Positions 52,919 through 62,362 of a DNA stretch of 64,000 bases are shown here, in pieces (the first letter of the stretch is position 1; the number at the start of each line of letters is the position of its first letter). Under the pieces are notes generated by a model. That model saw only the letters and a program-made list of their open reading frames with translations, was not told the origin of the DNA and did not search any database. Source of the stretch: Pseudomonas cedrina subsp. cedrina (GTDB lineage: Bacteria; Pseudomonadota; Gammaproteobacteria; Pseudomonadales; Pseudomonadaceae); assembly GCF_001983175.1 (NCBI RefSeq), contig NZ_MNPW01000005.1, positions 62,001 to 126,000 on the forward strand, read 5' to 3'. The translations under genes and the position numbers were made by a program.

Positions 52919-53563
52919 TCACCTCTTGTTGAGCACCCGCGCCAACCGATCACCCCCCAACTGAATCACCGCCACCAGCACCACCAGCAGCACGATCACC
53001 GTGAGCATGATCTGCGTATCAAAGCGCTGGTAGCCGTAGCGGTAGGCGATGTCGCCCAAGCCGCCCGCGCCAATCGCCCCGGCCATGGCGGACGAATTGA
53101 TCATGGTCACCAAGGTGATGGTGAATCCGCCGACGATCCCCGGCAGCGCTTCGGGCAACAGCACATGCCAGACGATGTGCCAGCGCCGGCAGCCCATGGC
53201 CTGCGCGGCTTCGATCAGGCCGTGGTCGACTTCGCGCAGGCTCACTTCGGCGATGCGCGCAAAAAACGGCGTGGCGGCAATGGTCAGGGGGACCACGGCG
53301 GCCCAAACGCCATACGTTGTGCCGACGATCAGCCGGGTAAAAGGGATCAGTGCCACCATCAGGATCAGGAACGGAATCGAGCGGAACAGATTGACGAACG
53401 CGCCCAGCACACGGTTCAACGCCGGTGCCTGGTAAATGCCGCCCTTGTCGCTGGTGACCAGGAACACTGCCAGCGGAATTCCCACCAGCAACGCGATCAG
53501 CGACGACACGCCGACCATCAACAACGTGTCGATGGCGCCCTGCACTAAACGATCAAACCACAT
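52919..53563 (-). CDS. metI: Methionine-type ABC transporter permease
   Basis: A 214-residue permease with about five membrane segments. Typical MetI stretches are [39 protein letters not shown] and [20 protein letters not shown], then [20 protein letters not shown] near the end. Start 53563 is used; a longer frame runs into metN. It overlaps metN by 11 bases. With the flavin enzymes upstream, the true substrate may be an organosulfur compound rather than methionine. Confidence 0.92.
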   Translation of the reverse strand: MWFDRLVQGAIDTLLMVGVSSLIALLVGIPLAVFLVTSDKGGIYQAPALNRVLGAFVNLFRSIPFLILMVALIPFTRLIVGTTYGVWAAVVPLTIAATPFFARIAEVSLREVDHGLIEAAQAMGCRRWHIVWHVLLPEALPGIVGGFTITLVTMINSSAMAGAIGAGGLGDIAYRYGYQRFDTQIMLTVIVLLVVLVAVIQLGGDRLARVLNKR

Positions 53564-54668
53564 AGCCCAGCACCTCCGCCTGTTGCGCCCAGTTGCCGGC
53601 ACGGCTGCGCAGTTCTTCGGCGCCGTGGGGCGAGCCACTCACCGCCAGCAGCAGTTGTCCCAGGGCATGCCCCTGGATGCGTTCCACGCCGCCTTGGAGC
53701 AAGCGCACGCGGCCGCCGAGCGCACTGAACAGTGCCGCCAGGTCCGGCTCTTCGGTATCGCTGCCGGTAAATTGCAGGCGCAACACCACTGCCGCCTCGG
53801 GCGACAACGGTGTGGGCTGCAACCGGCTTTGCAGCTCATCGGGCAGCCCGTGTTGCAACGGTGCCAGCAGGGTTTTGCTGACCACGTGCCGGGGGTTGCC
53901 AAACACCTGCCACACCGGGCCTTGCTCGACGATGCACCCGTGTTCCAGCACTACCACGCGGTCGCAGATTTCGCGAATCACCGCCATCTCGTGGGTGATC
54001 AGCACGATGGTCAGGCCCAGGCGTTTGTTGATCTCGCGCAGCAGGCCGAGGATCGACTGCGTGGTCTCCGGGTCCAGCGCCGAAGTGGCCTCGTCGCACA
54101 GCAGAATCTGTGGGTCGTGCACCAGCGAACGCGCGATACCCACGCGTTGTTTCTGGCCGCCGGAAAGCTGCGCCGGGTAGGCCTTGTGCTTGTCTTGCAG
54201 CCCGACCAGTTCCAGCAGTTCACGCACCTTTTGCTCACGCTGCGGTTTGGGCACGCCGGCGACCTTGAGCGGCAACTCGACGTTCTGCCACACGGTCTTG
54301 GCCGACATCAGGTTGAAGTGCTGGAAGATCATGCCGATGCGCCGTCGCAGCGCCACCAGGTGGTCCTCGTCGTACTCGCCGATGTCCACCTGATCGATCA
54401 GCACCCGGCCGCTGCTGGGCTGTTCCAGGCGGTTGATGGTGCGGATCAGCGACGACTTGCCGGCGCCGCTGCGGCCAATGATGCCGAACACTTCGCCGCG
54501 CTGGATCGCCAGGTCGATACCTTGCAGGGCGTGCACGCGGCCGTCGTAGGTCTTGCCCAGGTTGATAAAGCGCACATGGGCGCGGTTCAAGTCAGGGTGC
54601 AGCTCAGTCTGGTCGGCGCCCCTGGGCGGTGAGCCCACGTCGCGCACTTGGGCATTGGTGGCGCTCAT
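53553..54668 (-). CDS. metN: Methionine-type ABC transporter ATPase
   Basis: A 371-residue ATPase. Walker [10 protein letters not shown], signature LSGGQKQR, Walker [13 protein letters not shown] and switch His [10 protein letters not shown] are intact. The C-terminal 90 residues form the NIL regulatory domain, which in MetN binds methionine and shuts the transporter. An unusual 30-residue N-terminal extension ([20 protein letters not shown] and following) precedes the ATPase core. It overlaps metQ by four bases. Confidence 0.92.
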   Translation of the reverse strand: MSATNAQVRDVGSPPRGADQTELHPDLNRAHVRFINLGKTYDGRVHALQGIDLAIQRGEVFGIIGRSGAGKSSLIRTINRLEQPSSGRVLIDQVDIGEYDEDHLVALRRRIGMIFQHFNLMSAKTVWQNVELPLKVAGVPKPQREQKVRELLELVGLQDKHKAYPAQLSGGQKQRVGIARSLVHDPQILLCDEATSALDPETTQSILGLLREINKRLGLTIVLITHEMAVIREICDRVVVLEHGCIVEQGPVWQVFGNPRHVVSKTLLAPLQHGLPDELQSRLQPTPLSPEAAVVLRLQFTGSDTEEPDLAALFSALGGRVRLLQGGVERIQGHALGQLLLAVSGSPHGAEELRSRAGNWAQQAEVLGYVV

Positions 54669-55480
54669 TGTTTAGCTTCCCAGCCGACTTGGTAGAGCTT
54701 GCCGAGGGATTTATCCAGTGCGGCGCGCACCACGGGCGAGTGCTGGTAGATATCGACGAACTTGATCACCCGTGGGTCGGTTTTACTTTTCGGCTGGATC
54801 ACGAACTGAATCACGTATTCCGGGTGATCGAGGCCGTCGAACAGCAGCGCGGACTCGGCGTCGAAGGTCTTGGACAGGCGGATATACGCCGGGTAGCCCT
54901 GCACCAGGTCGGCATCGTCATAGGCGCGCACCAGCTGCACGGCCTCCACTTGCAGGATCTTGATCTTCTTCGGGTTGCTGACGATGTCTTCTTCGGTGGC
55001 CTTGTAGCCCACGCCCGGCTTGAGCGTGATCAGCCCGGCCTTGGCCAGCAACTGCAGGCCGCGACCGCTGTTGATCGGGTCATTGGCGATTGCTGCGCTG
55101 GCGCCCTGGGGCAGGTCATCGATGCGCTTGTACCGCTTGGAATACAAGCCCACGTTGTTGATGATGCCTGGCGCGTACGGCACCAGGTCAAAGCCGGCGG
55201 CGGCCTTGGCGTTTTCCAGGAACGGGATGTGCTGGAAGTAGTTCACGTCGATATCACCGGCGGCCAGGCTGACGTTGGGCGCGATCCAGTCGGAGAACTC
55301 CACCAGTTCGACCTTCAGGCCTTGTTTGCCGGCCTCTTCCACGGCGGCTTCCAAAGGGATGGCGAAGGCGGCGGTGGTGCCGATTTTTAGCGGCGCATCG
55401 GCGGCGAATACCGCCGAGCTGAACAACCCGAAGGCCAGGGCCAGTGCTTTGACTGGGTGAGTGAGCAGTGTTTTTTTCAT
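54665..55480 (-). CDS. metQ: MetQ-family substrate-binding protein
   Basis: A 271-residue periplasmic binding protein. The signal peptide runs to [15 protein letters not shown]. Family features include [20 protein letters not shown], then [11 protein letters not shown], and [20 protein letters not shown]. There is no lipobox. First gene of metQ-metN-metI. Start 55480 (MKKTLL) is used; the longer frame lacks a signal. Ligand likely methionine or a related sulfur compound. Confidence 0.92.
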   Translation of the reverse strand: MKKTLLTHPVKALALAFGLFSSAVFAADAPLKIGTTAAFAIPLEAAVEEAGKQGLKVELVEFSDWIAPNVSLAAGDIDVNYFQHIPFLENAKAAAGFDLVPYAPGIINNVGLYSKRYKRIDDLPQGASAAIANDPINSGRGLQLLAKAGLITLKPGVGYKATEEDIVSNPKKIKILQVEAVQLVRAYDDADLVQGYPAYIRLSKTFDAESALLFDGLDHPEYVIQFVIQPKSKTDPRVIKFVDIYQHSPVVRAALDKSLGKLYQVGWEAKQ

Positions 55481-55525
55481 AAGAGATTTCCAGTCATAAG
55501 GTGTCGGCATGAACAATGAGTTCAA

Positions 55526-55616
55526 CTGTGGGAGCTGGCTTGCCTGCGATGGCGGTGGGTCAGCAATACAAATGTTTCTGGCAGACCGCTATCGCAGGCA
55601 AGCCAGCTCCCACATT
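55526..55616. repeat. REP pair
   Basis: Inverted arms CTGTGGGAGCTGGCTTGCCT and complement about 40 bases apart, between the monooxygenase gene and metQ. It may mark a break between two transcription units. Confidence 0.92.
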
Positions 55617-55620
55617 TTGA

Positions 55621-56973
55621 TCAGTGTCGGTAGGTAGAGCCTGTGTGCTGTTCGGGCAGGCGTGCGGAGCCATGAAAGACCTTTTCGCGCAACGTGCCCT
55701 GTGCATATTCAGTCTTGTAGGAACCACGCTTCTGCAGCTCCGGCACCACCAGCTCAATGAAATCCACATAACTCTCCGGCGTCACGATCCGCGTCAGATT
55801 GAAACCATCCAGCCTCGTTTCGCTGATCCACGCTTCCAGCTCATCGGCCACCTGCTCGGGCGAGCCGACCAGGGTGATGTAGCGCCCGCCCAAAGCGTGT
55901 TGCTCAAGCAATTTGCGCCGGGTCCAGTCGTTGTTCTGCAGGTTCCGGGTGGCCGACTGGATAGCGTTGCTTTTCACGTACTGGATCGGTTCGTCCAGTT
56001 CGTACTGGGCAAAATCGATCGCCGTGGACGCCGAAAAATGTGCCACGCCGGCTTCCGCGCTGGCGTAACTCAGGTACTCGGCATGCTTGGCCCAGGCCAG
56101 TGCTTCGGTGGCGCCAACGATCACGTTGAGGCCCATGAACACCTTGATGTCATCCGGATTGCGCCCGGCCTCGACCGCACTGGCGCGCACCTTGTCGACT
56201 TGCACCTTGGTCGCGGCCTTGTTCTGCCCGCTGATGAACACACATTCGGCGTGGCGTCCGGCGAACAGCAGGCCACGGTCCGAACTTCCGGCCTGGAACA
56301 GCACCGGCGTACGCTGCGGCGATGGCTCGCACAGGTGATAACCCTCCACCTGATAGAACTCGCCACGGTGCTCGACCTTGTGCACCTTGCCCGGCTGCGC
56401 GTAGACCCGCGCCTGCGGATCGTTGAGCACCGCGTCGTCTTCCCAGCTGCCTTCCCAGAGTTTGTAGAGCACCTCCAGGTATTCGTCGGCCTGGTCGTAG
56501 CGGCGGTCATGCTCGACCTGTTCGGTGAGGCCCATGGCTTTGGCGGCGCTGTCGAGGTAGCCGGTGACGATGTTCCAACCCACCCGGCCACGGCTCAGAT
56601 GGTCCAGCGTGGACATGCGCCGGGCAAACAGATACGGCGGCTCATAGGTGAGGTTTGCGGTGAGGCCGAAGCCGAGGTGCCGGGTAACGGCGGCCATGGC
56701 CGAGACCAGCAGCAACGGGTCGTTGACCGGCAGTTGGATCGATTCTTTGAGCGGCACGTCGATGGAGTTTTGATAGACGTCATACACGCCGACGATGTCG
56801 GCGATGAATAGCCCATCGAACAGCCCGCGTTCAAGGGTTTGCGCCAAGTCGGTCCAGTACTCCAAAGTCTTGTACTGGGTGGAGGTGTCCCGTGGATGAG
56901 TCCACAGGCCATGGTTGATATGCCCAATGCAATTCATGTTGAAAGCGTTAAGCAGGATTTTCTTTTTGCCCAT
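55621..56973 (-). CDS. FMN-dependent monooxygenase (NtaA/SnaA/DszA family)
   Basis: A 450-residue flavin-dependent monooxygenase of the bacterial luciferase-like fold. The opening KKILLNAFNMNCIGHINHGL, then WTHPRD and the motif LSRGRVGWNIVTGYLDSAAK are typical of NtaA/DszA enzymes, which use FMNH2 from a partner reductase to oxidise amines or sulfones. Given its neighbours it probably releases sulfur from an organosulfur compound. It starts on the stop codon of the upstream SfnB-like gene (shared ATGA). No flavin reductase is in the window. Confidence 0.93.
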   Translation of the reverse strand: MGKKKILLNAFNMNCIGHINHGLWTHPRDTSTQYKTLEYWTDLAQTLERGLFDGLFIADIVGVYDVYQNSIDVPLKESIQLPVNDPLLLVSAMAAVTRHLGFGLTANLTYEPPYLFARRMSTLDHLSRGRVGWNIVTGYLDSAAKAMGLTEQVEHDRRYDQADEYLEVLYKLWEGSWEDDAVLNDPQARVYAQPGKVHKVEHRGEFYQVEGYHLCEPSPQRTPVLFQAGSSDRGLLFAGRHAECVFISGQNKAATKVQVDKVRASAVEAGRNPDDIKVFMGLNVIVGATEALAWAKHAEYLSYASAEAGVAHFSASTAIDFAQYELDEPIQYVKSNAIQSATRNLQNNDWTRRKLLEQHALGGRYITLVGSPEQVADELEAWISETRLDGFNLTRIVTPESYVDFIELVVPELQKRGSYKTEYAQGTLREKVFHGSARLPEQHTGSTYRH

Positions 56974-58166
56974 CAGATCGTCCCCCGCAGCGGCGGGTTT
57001 GCATCGTTGAGGTAGTAATTGCCCACCGCGTGATACTTCCAGCGCACCGGGTCGTGCAGCGTATGCACGCGGGCGTTGCGCCAGTGGCGGTCCAGCCCAT
57101 GCTCGGCCAGGGTCGCCTGGCTGCCGGCGAGTTCAAACAGGGTGCTGCCGGCGGCCAGGGAAATCTCGGTGCTCAGGGCGCGCACTTCTGCCACGGCGAT
57201 TGAGGCGGCGGCGACGCTTTCGGCGTTGCTGTCGGCCTGGGCACGGTCGAGGAAGACACCGGCGCGCTCAAGCAAGGCTTCGGCGGCGTGCAGGCGGATG
57301 CTCAGGTGGCCGAAGCTTTTCAGGGTGAGCGGGTCTTCGCTGGCCTTGTCGCTGCCGGCATCGATCCACGGGCGGGTCCTGGTGCGCACGAAATGCAGCG
57401 CATCTTCGAAGGCGGCGCGGGCGATACCGGTGTCGATGGCGGCGTGAAGGATCTGCGCCAGCGGGCCGACGGTGGTCGGGCGTTCGAAGGCGCTCTGGAA
57501 CGGGATCACGTCCTGCGGCGCGACCCACACGTTGTCGAATACCACCGAGCCGCTGCCGGTAGTGCGCTGGCCGAAGCCGCTCCAATCGTCAATGACCGCC
57601 AGGCCTTGGCTGTCGCGCGGGACGAAGGCCAACTGCTGTACGCCGTGTTCATCCACCACTGAAGTGGGGATGCGCTGGGCATAGAGCGCGCCGGTCGAGT
57701 AGAACTTGCGGCCATTGATACGCAAGCCGTCACCGTCGCGGGTGAGGGACGTCACGCGGTCATGGGCGGTCTTGGTGCCCAGTTCAGCCAGGGCGTTGCC
57801 GAAGCGTTGGCCGGCCAGGACTTCGGCGTAGAGGCGCGCTTGCTGCGCCGGGTTGCCGTTCAGGCGCAGCACTTCAAGGGCGTAGAAATGGTTCTGCGGA
57901 ATCTGTCCCAGGGACGCATCGGCCTGGGCGATCAGCGCGATGACCTTGGCCAGGGTGACATTGGACACGCCAGCGCCACCGTAGGCTTTCGGCACGCTGA
58001 TGCCCCACAGGCCGGAGCGCGAGAACGCGTCCAGCTCGGGGAGGGGCAGGCGGCGCTCGCGGTCGCGCTGGGCGCTGTCGCGGCGAAAGTCTTCGGCCAG
58101 GTCGCTGGCGACAATCAGGGCCTGTTCGTCACTGGTGATAACCGCGACGGGGTGAGAAAGGGGCAT
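56973..58166 (-). CDS. SfnB/DszC-family flavin oxidoreductase
   Basis: A 397-residue protein with the acyl-CoA dehydrogenase fold of the SfnB (sulfur acquisition) family. Marks are LWGISVPKAYGGAGVSNVTL, ASLGQIPQNHFYALEVLRLN, the flavin-binding KFYSTGALYAQ and DDWSGFGQRTTGSGSVVFDN, and the C-terminal HDPVRWKYHAVGNYYLN. The acyl-CoA dehydrogenase base is not obvious, in keeping with a monooxygenase or oxidoreductase role. It is 39 bases after a close paralogue and overlaps the FMN monooxygenase gene. Confidence 0.92.
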   Translation of the reverse strand: MPLSHPVAVITSDEQALIVASDLAEDFRRDSAQRDRERRLPLPELDAFSRSGLWGISVPKAYGGAGVSNVTLAKVIALIAQADASLGQIPQNHFYALEVLRLNGNPAQQARLYAEVLAGQRFGNALAELGTKTAHDRVTSLTRDGDGLRINGRKFYSTGALYAQRIPTSVVDEHGVQQLAFVPRDSQGLAVIDDWSGFGQRTTGSGSVVFDNVWVAPQDVIPFQSAFERPTTVGPLAQILHAAIDTGIARAAFEDALHFVRTRTRPWIDAGSDKASEDPLTLKSFGHLSIRLHAAEALLERAGVFLDRAQADSNAESVAAASIAVAEVRALSTEISLAAGSTLFELAGSQATLAEHGLDRHWRNARVHTLHDPVRWKYHAVGNYYLNDANPPLRGTI

Positions 58167-58205
58167 GCGTGTTTCTCCATAAGCGCTTGGGCGTGTGCTG
58201 GTCGG

Positions 58206-59447
58206 TCAGATCCAGGAATGGCGAGCCGGCAACGTGCCGTTCAAGCGATAGGCGCCCACAGCGTGATATTTCCAGCGCACCGGGTCGTGCAGGGTGTGTA
58301 CCCGCGCGTTGCGCCAATGCCGGTCGAGGTTGAACTCGGCAAGGGTCGCGCGGCTGCCGGCCAGTTCCAGCAGCTTTTCGCTGGCCAGCAGCGCCACTTC
58401 GGTGGTCAACACCTTGGCCTCGGCCACCGCGATCGATGCGCGGGCCGCGGACTGCGCAGTGATCGGCGCGGCGCTGACCTGGTCCAGCACGTGGCCGGCC
58501 TTGCGCAGCAGGGCTTCGGCGGCGTGCAGTTCGATCTTGAGTTTGCCGATGTCGGCGATCACATACAGGTCATCACTGGCCCGCTCGACCTTGGCGTCGA
58601 TCCAAGGGCGCGAACGTTCACGCACAAAAGCGATGGTGTCATCGAGTGCCCCGCGCGCGATGCCGGCGTCGATAGCCGCCTGAATCAGTTGCGAGACAGC
58701 GCCCTGGAGGGTCGGGCTTTCGCCGATGCGCCAGTTGTCGACGACCAGCTCGGCGTCCACCGCCACCTGGTCCAGCAGCACCGTGCCGCTGGCAGTGGTG
58801 CGTTGGCCGAAGCCCGACCAATCATCCACGATGCGCAGCCCTTCGGTGCCACGGCGCACGAACGCCATGACTTGCTTGCCGTCGTCGTTCAGTGCCTTGA
58901 TTGCCACCCAATGGGCAAACAGCGCGCCGGTGGAGTAGAACTTATGGCCGCTGATGACGTAACCGTCGCCCTGGGCGGTGATGCGCGCCTTGAGTTCCAG
59001 GGTGTTGCGCGTGCCGCGTTCCGGGCCGCCATTGCCGATGCGCCAGCCGTCGAGCACGCTCTGGAACAGCTGCTTTTTCTGACGCTCGGTGCCCGCGCCC
59101 TGCACCAAATGCAGGATGCCGAAGTGGTTCTGCGGGATCTGCCCGAGGGCCGGGTCTGCCGCGCTGATGATTGCGAACACGTCGGCCAGGGTCACGAAAG
59201 ACACCTGCGGGCCGCCGTACTCGCGGGGAATGGAAATGCTGCCCAGTCCACTGCGGGTGAACTGCTCGATCTGCGCCCACGGCAACTCGCGATCCCTGTC
59301 GCGCCTGGCGGCTTGCAGGCGCGCGGCCTGGGCCAGCTCATGGGCAGCGTTAAGCGCCTGCGCATCGTTGCGCAGCACAGCGGCCGGCAACAGCAGGGGG
59401 GCTACGTCCCGTTCACGCTGGGGGGGTGTTAGAGCCAAGTTAGACAT
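58206..59447 (-). CDS. SfnB/DszC-family flavin oxidoreductase (paralogue)
   Basis: A 413-residue paralogue of the downstream gene, sharing LGSISIPREYGGPQVSFVTL, ALGQIPQNHFGILHLV, KFYSTGALFAHW, DDWSGFGQRTTASGTVLLDQ and the C-terminal HDPVRWKYHAVGAYRLNG. The start 59447 (MSNLAL) is preferred; a longer frame runs into the promoter region. First gene of the SfnB-SfnB-monooxygenase operon. The two copies probably have different substrates, as tandem duplicates that have clearly diverged. Confidence 0.92.
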   Translation of the reverse strand: MSNLALTPPQRERDVAPLLLPAAVLRNDAQALNAAHELAQAARLQAARRDRDRELPWAQIEQFTRSGLGSISIPREYGGPQVSFVTLADVFAIISAADPALGQIPQNHFGILHLVQGAGTERQKKQLFQSVLDGWRIGNGGPERGTRNTLELKARITAQGDGYVISGHKFYSTGALFAHWVAIKALNDDGKQVMAFVRRGTEGLRIVDDWSGFGQRTTASGTVLLDQVAVDAELVVDNWRIGESPTLQGAVSQLIQAAIDAGIARGALDDTIAFVRERSRPWIDAKVERASDDLYVIADIGKLKIELHAAEALLRKAGHVLDQVSAAPITAQSAARASIAVAEAKVLTTEVALLASEKLLELAGSRATLAEFNLDRHWRNARVHTLHDPVRWKYHAVGAYRLNGTLPARHSWI

Positions 59448-59586
59448 CAGCGCCGCTCCTTGGCTGCACGTAATGCCCTGGCGTTGTGCACCGGGGTAAT
59501 CCTGACCATACCGACCTCGCATTCAATGAAATAAAAACAGAAGATTCAGAGATGTCCGGTGGTCCGGTGCATATACCCTAAGCGTG

Positions 59587-59598
59587 TTAAATATTTAA
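59587..59598 (-). promoter_or_regulatory. AT-rich palindrome before the SfnB operon
   Basis: The perfect 12-base palindrome TTAAATATTTAA lies in an AT-rich block (59585-59625) about 140 bases before the first SfnB gene. It may be part of a promoter or regulator site for sulfur-starvation control; this is inference from position. Confidence 0.4.
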
Positions 59599-59634
59599 AT
59601 AAACTAACTTTTGGGAATATGCATAGAAGGGCTG

Positions 59635-60399
59635 TCACCCTGGTTCGCACGGTGATCCCGATGGGCGCGGCTGGTAGATCAGTGCAGCCCCCGCTGCGCG
59701 GCACTGGGCTTGGGCGGCGATGCGCAAGGTACGGGTGGGCGCCCAGCGGGAATTGTTGCCGACGCGGTCGAGAATGCAGTAGGTCACCTCCAGTCGGCAG
59801 TCGTCGCCGGCTTCGATGATCACCGTCGAAGGCACCCACAGGTGCATCGCTCGGCCGACGTTCTGGGCCTGGACCTTCGGCAGATCCAGGCGCACATCGC
59901 CCCAGCGCAAGGTAATTGCATCGCCGCGGGTCATGTTCAGGTAGGGCTCGATGGTTAAGGGAATACCGCGCCGTACCTGGCGGGCGTTAACGCCGTAGCG
60001 GCGGATAGTCTCGGGCAGGCTCACGGGAGCAAGATTCTGGTTTTCGTCGCAGTACAGGGGCGAGGGCTCACCGCCCGGGTAGAGGGTTTTTACCTGTACT
60101 CGCGTCACAGCTGAGCGGGCAGGGGCGTGACCGACTTGCATGACCTGGTAATGCACCTGGGTCGAGCCATCCAGCACGAAACTTTCCGGCACGCGCAGGT
60201 GGGTAAACGCGCCGACCTTGCACGCGGTTACCCGTCGGGAAGCGGCAAAACAGTTGTTCCAGAACAGCTCGATCAGGTCGCCTTCATCCATGCCGGGATA
60301 CGGCGCGATGTCGACCTGCAAATGGGTGGCGGCCAGGGCGTTGATGCCATTGCCAATGGCCTGGGGCAGCGTCGGGGCGGTGAGCAGGGGGCGCGTCAT
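59635..60399 (-). CDS. Protein of two tandem beta-type repeats, function unknown
   Basis: A 254-residue protein that I do not recognise. It contains two similar blocks of about 90 residues (about 27-115 and 145-235). Each starts with a hydrophobic strand and I-x-PY-xx-M-xx-GD-x-I-x-L-x-W, continues with VG-x4-L-x-VP, and ends with a V-x-Y strand (first block DIAPYPGMDEGDLIELFW; second TIEPYLNMTRGDAITLRW). This looks like a tandem Ig-like or beta-sandwich repeat. There is no signal peptide. AAGGAG stands seven bases before the start 60399. It may be an adhesive or binding protein; no partner is evident. Confidence 0.75.
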   Translation of the reverse strand: MTRPLLTAPTLPQAIGNGINALAATHLQVDIAPYPGMDEGDLIELFWNNCFAASRRVTACKVGAFTHLRVPESFVLDGSTQVHYQVMQVGHAPARSAVTRVQVKTLYPGGEPSPLYCDENQNLAPVSLPETIRRYGVNARQVRRGIPLTIEPYLNMTRGDAITLRWGDVRLDLPKVQAQNVGRAMHLWVPSTVIIEAGDDCRLEVTYCILDRVGNNSRWAPTRTLRIAAQAQCRAAGAALIYQPRPSGSPCEPG

Positions 60400-60722
60400 A
60401 AATAATCTCCTTGATGCAGCCAGCAGCAATCGTTCCGGACCTTTGGGCGCGGGTGCGCGGGGGGACCGAAATGAACGATTCAATGAGTAGCCGGGATAGG
60501 ATCCAATCCTCTGGACGCTAGATAAGAGGGTTGGCCGAGGGGCGTCAATGGAGGCAAAGGGCTAAACGGCGGGTTTGGAGATATTCAGAAGGGTCTGACT
60601 GACATGGGGATTTTCAGGCGCATGCGCAGGGATGTTTTACAGAATGGAGCGAGGACTTCCTGTAGGAACGCGTTTGTGTGGGAGTTTGGTTGCTTGCGCC
60701 GCAGTGTTGCTAGCGCAGCATC
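60400..60722. other. Intergenic region, nothing recognised
   Basis: Upstream of the repeat protein there is a GC-rich stretch with no gene, hairpin or clear promoter. A lone partial REP arm (TAGGAACGCG, then TGTGTGGGAG) occurs near 60663-60682. Confidence 0.5.
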
Positions 60723-60912
60723 CATGTCAACACAACTCCCGAAGGCTGACTAATCTCTCTGTAGTGAGCGGGCTTGTCCCGCGCTGGGCTGCGAAGCGGC
60801 CCCAAACCAGGCGAATTGGGTTTTCTGAAACTGCGCGGTGTCTTTATTGGGGCGGCTTCGCCACCCAGCGCGGGACAAGCCCGCTCACTACAAAGATGTG
60901 TGGATATCCAGG
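60723..60912. mobile_element. Small non-autonomous element, inverted copy
   Basis: The core is the same long inverted repeat as at 23197 and 42911, in the opposite orientation (CTGACTAATCTCTCTGTAG on the left, ACTACAAAGATGTGTGGATA on the right). The outer ends are partly eroded (CATGTCAACACA and TGTGTGGATATCCAG) and no flanking direct repeat is visible. Confidence 0.7.
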
Positions 60913-60946
60913 GCTATCGCCGGCAAGCTCGCTCCTACAGGGGGCC

Positions 60947-61693
60947 TCAGTGGGCGAGGAATTTGCTCAGGAACTGCCTTGTGCGTTCTTCCTTGGGGTT
61001 GGCGAACAGCGCCTTGGCTTCGCCTTGTTCGACGATCACGCCCTTGTCGAAGAAGATCACCCGGTTGGCAACATCGCGCGCAAAGCTCATCTCGTGAGTG
61101 ACGATGACCATGGTGCGGTTTTCTTCAGCCAGGCTGCGGATGGTCGCCAGCACTTCGCCTACCAGTTCCGGATCGAGCGCCGAGGTGGGTTCGTCGAACA
61201 GGATCACCTCCGGCTCCATGGCCAACGCGCGCGCAATCGCCACGCGCTGTTGCTGGCCGCCGGACAGGCGCCGTGGGTAGGCGTCTTCCTTGCCTTCCAG
61301 GCCCACCCTGGCGAGCAACTTGCGCCCCAGGGCAACAGCGGCGTCGCGCGGCATCTTCTTGACCACGGTGGGGCCTTCGATGACGTTTTCCAGCGCGGTG
61401 CGGTGGGGGAACAGGTTGAAGCTCTGGAACACGAAACCCACGTGCTGTCGCAAGCGCCGTACCAGGTTTTGCTGCTGGTTGGCGGGCTTGCTGGTGTCGA
61501 TCTCGATATCGCCTACCTTGATGCGGCCGCTGGTGGGCTGTTCGAGGAAATTCAGGCAGCGCAGAAAGGTGGTCTTGCCGGAACCGCTGGGACCGATGAT
61601 GGCGATGACTTCGCCCGCCTTGACCTCAAGGTCGATGCCGTTGAGCACCACCTGATCCTTGAATTGCTTGGTCAGTTTTTCAACCACGATCAT
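60947..61693 (-). CDS. tcyN: Cystine ABC transporter ATPase
   Basis: A 248-residue ATPase of the polar amino-acid group. Walker [11 protein letters not shown]-loop [13 protein letters not shown], signature LSGGQQQR, Walker [13 protein letters not shown] and switch His [11 protein letters not shown] are intact. It is 3 bases after the permease gene. The order binding protein, permease, ATPase with a D-cysteine desulfhydrase gene upstream matches the cystine system of E. coli (FliY-YecS-YecC with DcyD). Confidence 0.9.
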   Translation of the reverse strand: MIVVEKLTKQFKDQVVLNGIDLEVKAGEVIAIIGPSGSGKTTFLRCLNFLEQPTSGRIKVGDIEIDTSKPANQQQNLVRRLRQHVGFVFQSFNLFPHRTALENVIEGPTVVKKMPRDAAVALGRKLLARVGLEGKEDAYPRRLSGGQQQRVAIARALAMEPEVILFDEPTSALDPELVGEVLATIRSLAEENRTMVIVTHEMSFARDVANRVIFFDKGVIVEQGEAKALFANPKEERTRQFLSKFLAH

Positions 61694-61696
61694 GCT

Positions 61697-62362
61697 TCAA
61701 GACTCCAGGTCATGCCGGTTGACCCGGTCTTCCAGACGATTTTGCAAATGCGCCAGGAGGCTCGCCAGGATCCAGTAGATCAGGGCGGCGGACAGGTACA
61801 TGGTGAAGATTTCGAAGGTTCGCGCAGACACCAGTTGTGCCTGGCGGAACAGCTCGGGCACCTGGATGGTGGCGGCCAGCGCCGTGTCCTTGACCAGCGA
61901 GATAAAGCTGTTGCCCAGCGGCGGCAGGGCCGTGCGCATGGCCTGCGGCAGGATGGCCCGGCGCAGGGTTTGCGCACGGGTCATGCCGATGCTGGCTGCC
62001 GCTTCCCATTGGCCGCGCTCGATCGAAGCGATGGCGGCGCGCAGGATTTCACAGGCGTAGGCGGCCATGTTCAGCGAAAAGCCGATCATGGCCGCCGGAA
62101 TCGGATCCAGCTCGACGCCCACCTGCGGCAAGCCGTAATAGATCAGAAACAGCTGTACCAGCAAGGGCGTGCCGCGAAAGAACGACACGTAGACCCTGGC
62201 GAGCCAACTCACCAGCTTGAAGCGCGACAAGCGCATCAAGGCCAGGCCGAAGCCCAGCAGCAAGCCGAAAAACATCCCGCCCAGGCTGAGGATCACCGTG
62301 TAGTACGCGCCCTTGAGCAGAAAGGGCGCGGAGTCCAGCGCGAGTTGGAAACCTGCTTCCAT
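61697..62362 (-). CDS. tcyL: Cystine ABC transporter permease
   Basis: A 221-residue permease with about five membrane segments. Typical features are VYVSFFRGTPLLVQLFLIYY, then GLPQVG and the loop QWEAAASIGMTRAQTLRRAI, then LPQAMR. The gene starts on the stop codon of the binding-protein gene (shared bases at 62362), so the two are coupled. Confidence 0.9.
   Translation of the reverse strand: MEAGFQLALDSAPFLLKGAYYTVILSLGGMFFGLLLGFGLALMRLSRFKLVSWLARVYVSFFRGTPLLVQLFLIYYGLPQVGVELDPIPAAMIGFSLNMAAYACEILRAAIASIERGQWEAAASIGMTRAQTLRRAILPQAMRTALPPLGNSFISLVKDTALAATIQVPELFRQAQLVSARTFEIFTMYLSAALIYWILASLLAHLQNRLEDRVNRHDLES

Noticed and set aside
57762..59432. Long open frame (556 residues) opposite the two SfnB-like genes
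   Set aside because: It crosses the gap between two well-defined genes on the other strand and has no domain; it is an antisense artefact.
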